A stretch of DNA of 5,852 bases. It comes from Acidobacteriota bacterium (lineage in GTDB: Bacteria > Acidobacteriota > Terriglobia > UBA7540). How positions within the stretch are numbered: the first letter of the stretch is position 1; each line of letters opens with the position of its first letter. Below the pieces are notes generated by a model. It ran no database searches and was not told the origin of the DNA. It saw only the letters and a program-made list of their open reading frames with translations. Shown here piece after piece: positions 5,706 through 5,852 of the stretch. Location: contig QHZK01000195.1 of assembly GCA_003224635.1 (NCBI GenBank), positions 1 to 5,852 of the forward strand, written 5' to 3'. The position numbers and the translations under genes were made by a program.

Positions 5706-5852
5706 TCAGACGCGCGACATGACTGCGGCGCGAAGTGGATTGTTCTTGCCCTCAACCTGGAATGTATGTTTCCCGCCTTGCGTCGTCAGCATCTCTTCGC
5801 AAGTTCGGGGGCGTGGGGCGTCATCGAAGCTTGACTTGCGAAGGCCCTTGGG
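5706..5852 (-). CDS. Possible 3' end of an unidentified gene (partial, right edge)
   Basis: A minus-strand frame is open from the right edge for 48 codons to TGA at 5708-5706, ending in NNPLRAAVMSRV. The stop lies 21 nt before the -35 of the mrdA promoter, a sensible position for an upstream gene. I do not recognise the sequence. It has no hydrophobic segment, so it is not the C-terminus expected of MreD, the usual neighbour in this position. It may be chance. Confidence 0.25.
   Translation of the reverse strand, partial: PKGLRKSSFDDAPRPRTCEEMLTTQGGKHTFQVEGKNNPLRAAVMSRV

Noticed and set aside
5643..5834. 63-codon plus-strand ORF
   Set aside because: No ribosome-binding site and no recognisable domain, and it overlaps the minus-strand promoter candidate.

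Overview
This GC-rich window carries three genes, all transcribed leftward (minus strand). In transcription order they are mrdA (class B penicillin-binding protein 2), rodA (SEDS peptidoglycan glycosyltransferase) and the 5' part of a ribonuclease E/G gene (rng) that runs off the left edge. Protein character and order suggest a Gram-negative-type, rod-shaped bacterium. The heptanucleotide intergenic repeat (CAGTAGG-type, read on the plus strand as the spurious peptide LLPTAYCLLP) and the CCCTCACCCCCGGCCCTCTCCC-type dispersed palindrome resemble what I remember from Acidobacteriota genomes. I therefore infer an acidobacterial origin with moderate confidence; no sequence search was possible.

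Right to left, the layout is as follows. 5706-5852 is an open minus-strand frame that may be the 3' end of another gene (weak). 5656-5684 is a good sigma70-type promoter pointing at mrdA. 5460-5650 is a roughly 190-nt leader with two mutually exclusive GC-rich hairpins and a ten-codon upstream ORF. 3603-5459 is mrdA, complete, with SxxK, SxD and KTG catalytic motifs. 3583-3610 is a four-unit 7-bp tandem repeat that contains the mrdA stop codon and fills most of the gap before rodA. 2480-3568 is rodA, complete. 1985-2479 is a non-coding gap holding an inverted-repeat/palindrome element and the strong ribosome-binding site of rng. 2-1984 is the N-terminal 661 codons of rng.

MrdA and RodA are the transpeptidase/glycosyltransferase pair of the cell-elongation machinery, so the first two genes form one functional unit. 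RNase E/G genes near rod-shape genes are known elsewhere (E. coli mreBCD-yhdE-rng), so the neighbourhood is a variant of a known association, here without mreBCD in view.

The most unusual object is the RNase E/G protein. Its S1 RNA-binding domain is split by about 465 residues of low-complexity, Pro/Ser/Ala/Glu-rich sequence with two arginine/glycine-rich patches and one short ordered-looking motif. The S1 domain then resumes in the same frame and continues into the 5'-sensor segment. This looks like a relocated counterpart of the disordered RNA-binding/scaffold region that E. coli RNase E carries at its C-terminus.
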